A DNA stretch of 64,000 bases from an uncultured Sphingomonas sp. GTDB lineage: Bacteria > Pseudomonadota > Alphaproteobacteria > Sphingomonadales > Sphingomonadaceae. The notes below the pieces were generated by a model. The model was not told the DNA's origin. It searched no databases and saw only the letters and a list, made by a program, of their open reading frames with translations. The position numbers and the translations under genes are program-made. The DNA lies in NCBI RefSeq assembly GCF_913777625.1, contig NZ_CAJYTI010000026.1:1-64000 (forward strand), read 5' to 3'. Positions 31,107 to 39,951 of the stretch are shown here, piece by piece. How positions within the stretch are numbered: position 1 is the stretch's first letter; every line of letters begins with the position of its first letter.

Positions 31107-32255
31107 ATGGCCGATGCTGAGTCTCGCCCGCACCGCCGCCGCCATGCCGCACCAGGCATGCCGTTGCCGGATACCGTCGCGTTGGTGCTGCAGGGTGGGG
31201 GCGCGCTCGGCAGCTTCCAGGCCGGGGTGATCGAGGAACTCGCCAGCGCTCAGATCGAGGTCGACTGGGTCGCCGGCATCTCGATCGGCGCGGTCAACGC
31301 CGCCCTGTTCGCCGGCAATCCGCCCGAGAAGCGACTGGGGGCGATCCGCGCCTTCTGGGAGCAGGTAACCTCGGCGCTGCCCGATTTCTCGCTGCCGATG
31401 AACGACCAGTTGCGTGAGATCAGCCATGAATGGTCGGCGAGCGCGGTGATGTTCGGCGGCGTGCCGGGCTTTTTCCGCCCGCGCCCGATCCCGCCGGCCT
31501 TCGCGGTGCCGGGCACGCCCGAGGCGCTGAGCTTCTACGATACCAGCCCCTTGCTCGAGACGCTCGATCGGCTGATCGACTGGGACCTGCTCAACAACGG
31601 GCCGGTTCGGCTTTCGGTGGGCGCGGTCAATCTGCACAGCGGCAACTTCCGCTATTTCGACACGCGCGACGAACGCATCGACGCGCGGCACATCATGGCG
31701 TCTGGTGCGTTGCCGCCGGGGCTGCCGCCGGTCGAGATCGACGGTTGCTGGTATTGGGACGGGGGACTCGTCTCGAATACCCCGCTTACCCATGTCCTCG
31801 ATCGGCAGGAGGCCGAGATGCTCGTCTTCCAGGTCGACCTGTTCCCCGCCGAGAACGCGCTGCCGCGCACGATCATGGACGTGCTGGGCCGCGAGAAGGA
31901 AATCCGCTTCTCCAGCCGCACCCGCGCGATTTCGGACGAGCGGATGCGGCTGCGCAAGGCGCGCGAGACGGTGAAGGCGCTGCTCGACAAGCTGCCCGAG
32001 CACATCGCCGACGAGCCCGAGGTGAAGGCGGTGCGCGACCTGGTGACCGAATATCCGGTCAACGTCGTGCAGCTGATCTACCGCGCCAAGCTGTGGGAAG
32101 GCGGCTCGCGCGACTATGAATTCTCCGCGCGGACGATGCACGAGCATTGGGAGGCCGGCCGCATGGCCGTGGCCGAGAGCATGGCCAACAGCCGGCTCGT
32201 CGCGCAGAACATCCTCGACGGCAAGACCGCCGCCTTCGATCTCACCCAGCGTTAA
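31107..32255 (+). CDS. Patatin-like phospholipase family protein
   Basis: VALVLQGGGALGSFQAGVIEEL, AGISIGAVNAALFAGN (GxSxG), DGGLVSNTPL. Confidence 0.9.
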   Translation: MADAESRPHRRRHAAPGMPLPDTVALVLQGGGALGSFQAGVIEELASAQIEVDWVAGISIGAVNAALFAGNPPEKRLGAIRAFWEQVTSALPDFSLPMNDQLREISHEWSASAVMFGGVPGFFRPRPIPPAFAVPGTPEALSFYDTSPLLETLDRLIDWDLLNNGPVRLSVGAVNLHSGNFRYFDTRDERIDARHIMASGALPPGLPPVEIDGCWYWDGGLVSNTPLTHVLDRQEAEMLVFQVDLFPAENALPRTIMDVLGREKEIRFSSRTRAISDERMRLRKARETVKALLDKLPEHIADEPEVKAVRDLVTEYPVNVVQLIYRAKLWEGGSRDYEFSARTMHEHWEAGRMAVAESMANSRLVAQNILDGKTAAFDLTQR

Positions 32256-32264
32256 CAAGGGAGT

Positions 32265-33056
32265 ATGCCGATGTTCCTCAAGGGCAAGTCCGCGATCGTT
32301 ACCGGCTCCACCTCGGGCATCGGCCTGGCCTATGCCAAGGCGCTCGCCGCCGAGGGGGCGAACGTGCTGATCAACGGCTTCGGCGATGCCGATGCGATCG
32401 AGAAGGAGCGGGCGGCGCTCGCCGAGACCAGCGGCGGCAAGGCGCTGTACGACGCCGCCGACATGACCAAGCCCGAGGCGATCGCCGCGATGGTGGCGCG
32501 CGCCGAGAGCGAGTTCGGTGCGGTCGACATCGTGATCTCGAACGCCGGCATCCAGCATGTCGCGCCGATCGACGAATTCCCGATCGAGAAGTGGGACGCG
32601 ATTCTCGCGATCAACCTCAGCTCGACCTTCCACCTGATGCGCGCGGCGATTCCGGGCATGAAGGCGCGCAAATGGGGCCGGATCATCTCGACCGCCTCCG
32701 CGCACAGCCTGGTCGCCAGCCCGAACAAGGCAGCCTATGTCGCCGCCAAGCACGGCCTTGCCGGCCTCACCAAGACGGCGGCGCTGGAAGTGGCGACGCA
32801 CGGCATCACGGTGAACTGCATCTCGCCGGGCTATGTCTGGACGCCGCTGGTCGAGAACCAGATTCCCGACACGATGAAGACGCGGGGGCTGACCCGCGAG
32901 CAGGTGATCAACGACGTGCTGCTCGATGCCCAGCCGACCAAGGAGTTCGTGCTGCCCGAGCAGGTGGCGGCGCTCGCCCTGTTCCTGTGCCGCGACGAGG
33001 CCGCGCAGATCACCGGATCGAACTATTCGATCGACGGCGGCTGGACCGCCGAATGA
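32265..33056 (+). CDS. 3-hydroxybutyrate dehydrogenase (SDR)
   Basis: SAIVTGSTSGIGLAYAKALAAEGANVLINGFGD, NAGIQHVAPIDEFPIEKWD, YVAAKHGLAGLTKTAALE. Confidence 0.92.
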   Translation: MPMFLKGKSAIVTGSTSGIGLAYAKALAAEGANVLINGFGDADAIEKERAALAETSGGKALYDAADMTKPEAIAAMVARAESEFGAVDIVISNAGIQHVAPIDEFPIEKWDAILAINLSSTFHLMRAAIPGMKARKWGRIISTASAHSLVASPNKAAYVAAKHGLAGLTKTAALEVATHGITVNCISPGYVWTPLVENQIPDTMKTRGLTREQVINDVLLDAQPTKEFVLPEQVAALALFLCRDEAAQITGSNYSIDGGWTAE

Positions 33057-33679
33057 TGCTGCGCACGGGTGTCGTCCTCGGTCTCGGCGCGGCGCTGGCG
33101 GGATGCAGCATTTACCGCGAGGCGACCACGCCGGGCATGGACATCAGCCACAACTGGCGCCGCACCGCGACCGATGCCGATCGCGAGAAGCTGCGCAACT
33201 GGCGCAAGGCGTGGAGCGAGGCGCTGCCCCTCGCCCGTGCCGCCGATGCCAAGCGGATCGACGGCGACCCCGAACTGTTCGACCCCGATCGGGCGCAGGC
33301 GGACGCGATGCCGCCCGCCGGCGCCTATCGCTGCCGCACGTACAAGCTGGGGGGCGGCGGCACCGCGGTCAGCGCGATCGTCGCCTATGACTGGCGGCCC
33401 TGCTCGATCGTCGAGGACGGCCAGGTCCGCCATTTCCGGATCGAGGGCGGGGTCCAGCGGCCCGACGGCAATCTGTTCCCCGACGTGAAGGCACGCGTGA
33501 CCTTCATCGGCACGCTGGAAGTGGGGGACGACGCCGCACCGCTCCGCTACGGGCTCGACAACAAGCGCAACCTGATCGGCTATGCCGAGCGGATCGGCGA
33601 GAAGCGCTGGCGGCTGGTGCTGCCGTTCCCGGGCTTCGAATCGAAGCTGGACGTGATCGAGATCGTGCCCGCGGCGTAA
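33053..33679 (+). CDS. DUF4893-type lipoprotein
   Basis: LGLGAALAGCS lipobox; GAYRCRTYKLGGGG, PLRYGLDNKRNLIGYAERIGEKRWRLVLPFPGFESKLDVIEIVP; ATGA overlap with upstream gene. Confidence 0.8.
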   Translation: MMLRTGVVLGLGAALAGCSIYREATTPGMDISHNWRRTATDADREKLRNWRKAWSEALPLARAADAKRIDGDPELFDPDRAQADAMPPAGAYRCRTYKLGGGGTAVSAIVAYDWRPCSIVEDGQVRHFRIEGGVQRPDGNLFPDVKARVTFIGTLEVGDDAAPLRYGLDNKRNLIGYAERIGEKRWRLVLPFPGFESKLDVIEIVPAA

Positions 33680-33744
33680 CCAGCATGGTTTGACAGCGGC
33701 GCCGGCAGGCGAGACACTCCCCGCATGACCGACAAGGGGGTGCC

Positions 33745-35064
33745 ATGTTCACGTCTTTCCTGCTGGCCGGGGCAATGAGCCTCGGTACGCCCGCCGCTGC
33801 TGCTGCCGGCGCCGATCCGGTGCGCGAGGCGACGGCCAGGGCGATGCCGCAGCTGATGGCGCTCTACCGCGACCTCCACGCCAATCCCGAGCTCAGCCTG
33901 CACGAGGTGAAGACGGCCGCCAAGCTTGCCGCCGCGGCGCGCGAGGCGGGCTATGAGGTCACCGAGAAGGTGGGCGGCACCGGCGTCGTCGCGGTACTGC
34001 GCAACGGCGCGGGGCCGGTGCTGCTGATCCGCGCCGACATGGACGGGCTGCCGGTGGTCGAGAATACCGGGCTGCCCTTCGCCTCCAAGGTACGCGCGAC
34101 GACCGACGAGGGCATCGAGAGCGGCGTGATGCATGCCTGCGGCCACGACACCCACATGGCGAGCTGGGTCGGCACGCTGCGCAACCTGGCGGCGATGAGG
34201 AACCAGTGGCACGGCACCGTCGTGATGATCGCCCAGCCCGCCGAGGAGCGCGGGCGCGGCGCCAAGGCCATGCTCGACGACGGGCTGTTCACCCGCTTCC
34301 CGCGGCCCGCCTACGCCATCGCCTTCCACGACAGCGCCAGCCTGCCCGCCGGGCAGATCGGCAGCACGCCGGGCTATGCGCTGGCCAATGTCGATTCGGT
34401 CGACCTGGTGGTGAAGGGCGTGGGGGGGCATGGCGCCTATCCGCACACCACCAAGGATCCGATCGTGCTCGCCGCGCGGATCGTCACCACGCTGCAGACG
34501 CTGGTCTCGCGCGAGATGGACCCGCAGCAGCCGGCGGTGGTGACGGTGGGGGCGATTCATGGCGGATCGAAGCACAACATCATCGGCAACGACGTGACGA
34601 TGCTGCTCACCGTTCGCAGCTTCACGCCGGAGTCGCGCAAGCAGCTGCTCGACGGCATCGCCCGCATCGCCCGCGGCGAGGCGATCGCGGCCGGCGTGCC
34701 CGAGGATCGCATGCCGGTGGTGACGGTGAAGGACGAATATACGCCCGCCACCTTCAACACCCAGCCGCTCGCCGGGCGGCTGCAAGGGCTGTTCACCGCG
34801 CGCTTCGGCAAGGACCGGGTGGTCGAGCCCAAGGCGGTGATGGGTGGCGAGGATTTCAGCCGCTACTGGCTGGCCGACCAGCGCATCCAGAGCACGATCT
34901 TCTGGGTCGGCGGCGTGCCGCAGGCCAAGTGGGACGCGGCGCAGGGCGGCAAGGCGATGCTGCCCTCGCTCCACAGCGCCGAATGGGCGCCCGATGCCGA
35001 AGCGGTGGTCAGCACCGCGACCGAGGCGCTGACTGCGGCGGCGCTGGATATCCTGAAGCGGTAG
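33745..35064 (+). CDS. M20 family amidohydrolase, secreted
   Basis: MALYRDLHANPELSLHEVKTAAKLA, IRADMDGLPVVENTGLPFAS, HACGHDTHMASWVG, MGGEDFSRYW. Confidence 0.93.
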   Translation: MFTSFLLAGAMSLGTPAAAAAGADPVREATARAMPQLMALYRDLHANPELSLHEVKTAAKLAAAAREAGYEVTEKVGGTGVVAVLRNGAGPVLLIRADMDGLPVVENTGLPFASKVRATTDEGIESGVMHACGHDTHMASWVGTLRNLAAMRNQWHGTVVMIAQPAEERGRGAKAMLDDGLFTRFPRPAYAIAFHDSASLPAGQIGSTPGYALANVDSVDLVVKGVGGHGAYPHTTKDPIVLAARIVTTLQTLVSREMDPQQPAVVTVGAIHGGSKHNIIGNDVTMLLTVRSFTPESRKQLLDGIARIARGEAIAAGVPEDRMPVVTVKDEYTPATFNTQPLAGRLQGLFTARFGKDRVVEPKAVMGGEDFSRYWLADQRIQSTIFWVGGVPQAKWDAAQGGKAMLPSLHSAEWAPDAEAVVSTATEALTAAALDILKR

Positions 35065-35078
35065 GGAAGGGGCTCTTC

Positions 35079-35210
35079 AATCCTCCCCCGCCAGGGGGAG
35101 GTGGCGCGCGAAGCGCGACGGAGGGGGCGGACGCACGCCGCTCGAGAGGGCCTGGCATCCTCCCCCTCCGAGCCGCTGCGCGGCCCACCTCCCCCTGGCG
35201 GGGGAGGATT
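35079..35210. repeat. Intergenic inverted repeat, family D copy 2 with 26-bp perfect arms
   Basis: AATCCTCCCCCGCCAGGGGGAGGTGG (35079-35104) and its exact reverse complement at 35185-35210. Confidence 0.9.
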
Positions 35211-35225
35211 AACCTGCGGAACCCC

Positions 35226-35852
35226 TCAGAGCTTGCCGAACACCGCCTCATAGCCGGCGACGTCGCCGGCCGCGAGCAAGCGGGCCTGCTCGATCCAGCG
35301 GTCGCGGGTCATGCGGCCCTGGAAATTGCCGAGCTGCGCATCGAGCGCCTGTGCGGCCGCCGGGTCGAGCGCGGCGAGCTGGGCGAGGCGGGTGATGCCG
35401 AGCTCGTTGAGCCGCGCCGCGAGCTTCGGCCCTACGCCCTTCAGCCGGGTGAGGTCATCGGCCCCGCCCTCGGCGACAGGCGCGGGCTCGGCATTGGTAT
35501 CGGCAGCGAGCGCCGCAGTCGCTGCGGCGACGGGCGCGGCGGCGGGGATCGGCTCGTCGTCGAGGCGGGTGGGGTCGGCGACCACCGGCGCACTGGGCGG
35601 CGGCGCCTCGGGCGCGCTCGGCGGCGGCGTCAGCGTCGCGATCGGTTCGGGGGCATCGGCGACCTTGAGTTCGCCGCGTTCCTCCAGCTCCGTACGGGCG
35701 TGGCGACGCTTGGCCGCAAGCCGCGCACCCCAGATCAGCACGAACAGCGCCAGCGCGACGCCCAGCGCGATCAGCACGAAGGAGGTGGTCAGCCAGCCGT
35801 TCGCGCTGTTGGCGGCCACGGCGCCATAGCCTTGGGAAACCTGATCATTCAT
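35226..35852 (-). CDS. Membrane-anchored protein with C-terminal helix-hairpin-helix domain
   Basis: MNDQVSQGYGAVAANSANGWLTTSFVLIALGVALALFVLIWG; DDLTRLKGVGPKLAARLNELGITRLAQLAAL. Confidence 0.75.
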   Translation of the reverse strand: MNDQVSQGYGAVAANSANGWLTTSFVLIALGVALALFVLIWGARLAAKRRHARTELEERGELKVADAPEPIATLTPPPSAPEAPPPSAPVVADPTRLDDEPIPAAAPVAAATAALAADTNAEPAPVAEGGADDLTRLKGVGPKLAARLNELGITRLAQLAALDPAAAQALDAQLGNFQGRMTRDRWIEQARLLAAGDVAGYEAVFGKL

Positions 35853-35996
35853 GCTCGCCGCTCCAACACTTCGGTTGCACGCCTCTTCCCTTAGCGTGCC
35901 CAGCGGGTTCGTCCAGACGCGCCGGCGGGTATGGGAGAGGTGTGGCCCGGCAACGACGGCGTCGACGGCGCTGCCACAGGCCGCAACGACGATTAG

Positions 35997-36155
35997 TTGG
36001 ACGGCTTCGCGGATGCAGCCGACAACGGCAGCAACGGCAGCAACGGCAACGGCAGCAGCAACAGCAAAGGCAACGGCGGCTACGGCAACGGCGGCGACGA
36101 CAAGGGCAACGATCGACAGCCGCCCCAACGGTCGACGCCTACGGTCGACGCCTAA
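35997..36155 (+). other. Gly/Asn/Ser-rich low-complexity ORF (52 aa) possibly a remnant
   Basis: LDGFADAADNGSNGSNGNGSSNSKGNGGYGNGGDDKGNDRQPPQRSTPTVDA; a same-frame segment MGEVWPGNDGVDGAATGRNDD ends at TAG immediately upstream. Confidence 0.35.
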
Positions 36156-36168
36156 GGTCGACGGCTAG
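36130..36168. repeat. 13-bp tandem repeat, 3 copies
   Basis: GGTCGACGCCTAC / GGTCGACGCCTAA / GGTCGACGGCTAG. Confidence 0.85.
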
Positions 36169-36229
36169 GGCCGATCGGTAAACCTGCGGCAACCGAGGCG
36201 AAGGCATGGCGCGCCGCCGGTTGGGGGCG

Positions 36230-36402
36230 CCACGGAGACGGGGCCCCGCCGGTACCGCTCCTGGGCGCATGGCCAAGCCCTCGCGTGAACCAGGGTGCGG
36301 CTCCAGATCCCGTCTGCGCGCAAACGCGGAGGAGAGTTGCGGGTCTGCCGGAGCACCACCCCCGACAGACCCGTCCCCCGCGCTTGCGCGCTGCGGGTTT
36401 TG
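36230..36402 (+). ncRNA. Candidate structured intergenic RNA
   Basis: Nested stem AGACGGG(36236-36242)/CCCGTCT(36309-36315) enclosing CCGC-CCTGG/CCAGG-GCGG; second hairpin GGGTCTGcCGG/CCGaCAGACCC (36341-36372); terminator-like CCCGC...GCGGGTTTT (36377-36401). Confidence 0.35.
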
Positions 36403-36542
36403 CGGGAGGGGGTTAAGGCCCGCGCCACCCGTTCTTAGCCGAAGCGCTCGCGCCCGGCGCTGTTGGCTGGGTCGCGTCTTCGTGCACCGGTGGTTCTAGC
36501 CTAGTCGGCGCGGCTTTGGGCGCGGACCTCGTCCGAAGCGGA

Positions 36543-36959
36543 TCAACCCGCGGCGGCCTCGGCCGCGGTGCGGGCCTGCACCGCCATGGCGCGGCACATG
36601 CGGTGCAGCGCCTCGCTCATCTGGCGGGCCGTCTCGGGGTCCAGCCCCGGATCGGCGCCGATCGCGCGGTCCATCGCGTGCGCCCATTGCGCCGCGGTAT
36701 GGCCGGTGACCTTGAGCTGGCGATGAAAGCCCATGATGCACATGCCGGGCCGTGCCTCGAACCAGTCGCGCGGGCCGCCGAGCCAGGCGACCAGGAAGCG
36801 GGTGAGCGAATGGCGCAGCGCGGTCAGGTCCGGCTGGTGCATCGCGTGGAGGGCGGCATAGGCCGGGTCCTGCTCGACCAGGTCGTAGAAGCGGTCGACG
36901 ATGGCGCGGACAGGCGCTTCGCCGCCAAGACGATCAAAGGGCAGGGAGGATTCGGACAT
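36543..36959 (-). CDS. Group II truncated hemoglobin
   Basis: FDRLGGEAPVRAIVDRFYDLVEQDPAYAALHAMH, FLVAWLGGPRDWFEARPGMCIMGFHRQLKVT. Confidence 0.88.
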   Translation of the reverse strand: MSESSLPFDRLGGEAPVRAIVDRFYDLVEQDPAYAALHAMHQPDLTALRHSLTRFLVAWLGGPRDWFEARPGMCIMGFHRQLKVTGHTAAQWAHAMDRAIGADPGLDPETARQMSEALHRMCRAMAVQARTAAEAAAG

Positions 36960-37016
36960 GGGATGCGCCTGTAGCGCAAATCCGCAGCGGGCGCGTTGAC
37001 GCGAATCAACGGCGAT

Positions 37017-37043
37017 GCCGCCCTCCCGGTCGGGGAGGGCGGC
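37017..37043. terminator. Strong intergenic hairpin
   Basis: GCCGCCCTCCC-ggtcg-GGGAGGGCGGC, 11-bp perfect stem downstream of the minus-strand OM gene. Confidence 0.6.
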
Positions 37044-37051
37044 AGGCTGGA

Positions 37052-37720
37052 TCAGAAGTGCGCGATCACACCCGCCATCGGGCGGAAGCTCTTCGCGTCG
37101 TTGAACGTGTTCATTTCCAGGCGCAGGCGCAGGCCGCTGCGGCCGGTGATGCCGCCCAGGCCGATGTCCTTCGGGCCGACCTCGACGCCGATGCCGTAGG
37201 TGACGGCGTTATAGTCGCGGCGGGTATCGGCAACCTTGTCGAAGTTCACCCACTGATAGCCGACCTTGCCGTAGATCAGGCCGCTGTCACCGGCGCGGAA
37301 CCCGAAACGGCCGGCGACGCCATATTCCCAGTCGATGTCGCCGCTCACGCCCTTGGCGACGTTACCTTCGGCGCCGACGAAGACCGGGCCCAGCGGCACG
37401 TTGACGCCGGCGACGCCCTGCACCAGCGCGCCGTCGAGGCGATACTTGTTCGGCGGGATCGGGATGCCGGCATTGGACTGGCGGTCGAACCGCTCCCAGC
37501 CGCCGAGCACGCCGACATAGGGCTCGATGCCGAATGCCTTGGAACCGTCCGGCGAACGCGGGGTCTCGCTGTCCTGCGCGGCGGTCGGGGTGCTCGTGGT
37601 GGTGGTGTCGGCCGACGTGGTCGCCGCGGTGCCGGAACCGGTGGTCATGTCCTGCGCGAAGGCGGGGACGGCGAAAGGAAGCGCGGCAGCGGCTGCCGCG
37701 ACGGCGATGATCGTACGCAT
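37052..37720 (-). CDS. Outer membrane beta-barrel protein
   Basis: Signal peptide; alternating barrel pattern ending in SFRPMAGVIAHF. Confidence 0.85.
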   Translation of the reverse strand: MRTIIAVAAAAAALPFAVPAFAQDMTTGSGTAATTSADTTTTSTPTAAQDSETPRSPDGSKAFGIEPYVGVLGGWERFDRQSNAGIPIPPNKYRLDGALVQGVAGVNVPLGPVFVGAEGNVAKGVSGDIDWEYGVAGRFGFRAGDSGLIYGKVGYQWVNFDKVADTRRDYNAVTYGIGVEVGPKDIGLGGITGRSGLRLRLEMNTFNDAKSFRPMAGVIAHF

Positions 37721-37903
37721 GGGGGAAAAACCTCTACGCTGGTGAAACACACATCCCTGCAGCGGCCCGCGGCGACAGGCGGGCGGCTGGAGATGGGCGG
37801 GTAATGCACCGGCGTGGGACATGGTTGCGTCGTCCCGCAGCTTTCGCTGTCGAGTGTTGCACTGCGGCAACGGTTTCTGTCCCCCGGATGAACGGGCAGC
37901 GGC

Positions 37904-38569
37904 TCAGCTCTTGGGTTGTCCTTCGGGCGGGACCGGCGTCAGTTCGTAGAGGTCGACGCTGCCCGGCACCGGCCCCGGTACCGCCAGCCGCCAGCGAAAC
38001 GCCCCGAACCGCTCGACCATGCCGACGACGTCGCGCGCGCCGGGATTGCCGTAGCCGATGTCGTTCGCGCCCGCCTTGGCCTGGCGGGCGCCGAGGAACA
38101 CGTAGCGCCTGCCGTCCGGGAACACATAGCCGGCGACGATGTCCGTTCCGGTCTGCTTGGCGAGGCCCAGCGGCGCGTCGTCGGCCTCTTCGGACGCCGC
38201 CGAGATGAAGCAGAAGCCGGCGGGGCTCGGCTGCACCAGTGCGCGGCCGGCGGGACCGGGCTTCAGGTGCAGCGTGCGGCAGCGATAGGAACCGGGCGGC
38301 AGCGCCGGGTGCGGCTGCCCGGCATCGGGATCGAGGACGGCACCCTGCAGCTTGCGGACCGGCGCACGCAGGCCTTCATAGAGCTGCCGCCAGTCGTCGG
38401 GCAGGCTCTCCAGCCGCGGCAGGTCGGCTTCGGCGATGCGGGTCCGCCACAAGGGTGGCGGCGGCGCGGCCTCGACGATGGCGGTGGGATGCGCACCCGA
38501 GTCCGCGCTGCCGGCATGGCACGCGGCCATCACGGGCAAGACGAGCATCGCGCAGGCGAGCCGGTACAT
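37904..38569 (-). CDS. DUF4893-type lipoprotein, paralog of 33053-33679
   Basis: LPVMAACHAG lipobox; GSYRCRTLHLKPG, VVGMVERFGAFRWRLAVPGPVPGSVDLYELTPVP. Confidence 0.75.
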   Translation of the reverse strand: MYRLACAMLVLPVMAACHAGSADSGAHPTAIVEAAPPPPLWRTRIAEADLPRLESLPDDWRQLYEGLRAPVRKLQGAVLDPDAGQPHPALPPGSYRCRTLHLKPGPAGRALVQPSPAGFCFISAASEEADDAPLGLAKQTGTDIVAGYVFPDGRRYVFLGARQAKAGANDIGYGNPGARDVVGMVERFGAFRWRLAVPGPVPGSVDLYELTPVPPEGQPKS

Positions 38570-38806
38570 TGATGATGATCCCCTGTGATCCGGGCGCGCG
38601 GCCCTGCCGCTACGTCCCCGCACCAGATTTCGTAAAGGAAGATGAATGAAAAGTAAAAATTGCGGCGATCCGCGCCTGGATGCGGCGAAGCGAGCCGTGC
38701 ATGCCGTCCAGTTCCCGGCCGTCCCAGGGTTGCGCGCGCTTGCCCCTTGGAACAAGCACGGCAAAGGCCCATTACGCTGCGCAACGACACGGTGTGGAGA
38801 CTGGCT

Positions 38807-39343
38807 ATGAAGGCTTGGGGATTCGCGGCGGGCGTGGCGGGCGCCGCGCTGCTGCTCGGCGGCTGCGCCACCAAGGCGCGCAACGATCGCTACATGGCCG
38901 GGCATTTCCGCGCCCAGGCCGAATTGCACGACGCGACCGGCAAGGTGGTGGGCACCGCCGTCGCCGAGCAGGTGGAAGGCACCATCCGCGTGCTGGTCGA
39001 CGTGACCGGGCTGACGCCGGGGCCCCACGGCGTGCATGTCCATACCGTCGGCACCTGCACACCCCCCGATTTCGCCAGTGCCGGCGGCCATTGGAACCCG
39101 GGTGCGACCAAGCACGGCAAGGAAAACCCGATGGGTCCGCATGCCGGCGACCTGCCGAACGTGAAGGTGGACGAGAAGGGGCACGGCCATGTCACCTTCA
39201 CGCTGAGCGGCGGCACCTTCGATCAGCTGATGGACCAGGACGGCGCGGCGCTCGTCGTCCATGCCGGCGAGGACGACTACAAGACCGATCCGGCTGGCAA
39301 CAGCGGCGGCCGGATCGCCTGTGGCGTGTTCCAGACCGCCTGA
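38807..39343 (+). CDS. sodC: Cu/Zn superoxide dismutase, lipoprotein
   Basis: LLLGGCATK; GPHGVHVHTVGTCTPPDFASAGGHWNP, DGAALVVHAGEDDYKTDPAGNSGGRIACGVF. Confidence 0.95.
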   Translation: MKAWGFAAGVAGAALLLGGCATKARNDRYMAGHFRAQAELHDATGKVVGTAVAEQVEGTIRVLVDVTGLTPGPHGVHVHTVGTCTPPDFASAGGHWNPGATKHGKENPMGPHAGDLPNVKVDEKGHGHVTFTLSGGTFDQLMDQDGAALVVHAGEDDYKTDPAGNSGGRIACGVFQTA

Positions 39344-39354
39344 CGGCGGTTTCA

Positions 39355-39405
39355 GGCTGCGGGCCCACCGGATCGGCAACTAGCCCCATCCGGTGGGACG
39401 CAGCC
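39355..39405. other. Long intergenic hairpin
   Basis: GGCTGCG-gg-CCCACCGGAT ... ATCCGGTGGG-a-CGCAGCC, 17 paired positions; no T-run. Confidence 0.7.
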
Positions 39406-39459
39406 GTTGCCAGCGCGGTGCGGACGGCGTACCCGTTTTACGAAAGGAGCGCGCGTACG

Positions 39460-39930
39460 ATGGCCGAACCGGCATTCCTGTTCGTCTGCCTGGGCAATAT
39501 CTGCCGCTCGCCGCTGGCCGAGGCGGCGTTCCGTGCGGCGGCGGACGCCGCCGGGATCTCGGTGATCGCCGACTCGGCCGGCACCGGCGGCTGGCATGCC
39601 GGCGAGAAGCCCGATCGGCGCTCGATCGCGGTGGCGGCGCAGCACGGCATCGACATTTCGGGCCAGCGCGCGCGGCAGGTGACGCGCGACGATTTCGACC
39701 GCTTCGACCACATCCTCGCGCTCGATCCGCAGAATCTCGCCGATCTGCGCCGCATCGCGCCGGCCAACGGCCGCGCCCGGCTGCGGCTGCTGCTCGATGC
39801 GGTGCCCGGCTGGGAAGGCCGCGCGGTCGACGACCCCTATTATGGCGGCCCCGAAGGCTTCGACCGCACCTGGGACGAAGTGCGCGCCGCCGCCGACCGG
39901 CTGGTCCAGGAACTCGTACAGACCCGTTGA
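39460..39930 (+). CDS. Low molecular weight protein-tyrosine phosphatase
   Basis: FLFVCLGNICRSPLAEAAFR (CxxxxxR), VDDPYYGGPEGFDRTWDEV. Confidence 0.93.
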   Translation: MAEPAFLFVCLGNICRSPLAEAAFRAAADAAGISVIADSAGTGGWHAGEKPDRRSIAVAAQHGIDISGQRARQVTRDDFDRFDHILALDPQNLADLRRIAPANGRARLRLLLDAVPGWEGRAVDDPYYGGPEGFDRTWDEVRAAADRLVQELVQTR

Positions 39931-39951
39931 ACGAACCAGAGGAGAGGAACC

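Noticed and set aside
31059-32801. 580-aa minus-strand ORF
   Set aside because: Antisense to the patatin and 3-hydroxybutyrate dehydrogenase genes.
20155-35210. CRISPR array
   Set aside because: The repeats are dispersed single intergenic inverted repeats, not regularly spaced direct repeats, and no cas genes are present.
35851-36168. 105-aa Ala/Thr-rich plus ORF and the 79-aa Arg/Gln-rich ORF
   Set aside because: Alternative-frame readings of the (GGCAAC/GGCAGC) low-complexity DNA; no start context or recognisable domain.
36230-36402. Identity as RNase P RNA, SRP RNA, tmRNA or 6S RNA
   Set aside because: RNase P (GAGGAAAGTC, ACAGA), SRP (GGAAGGAAGCAG) and tmRNA (T-loop, ANDN-type tag) signatures were not found; 6S could not be established or excluded by eye, so it is only reported as a candidate RNA.
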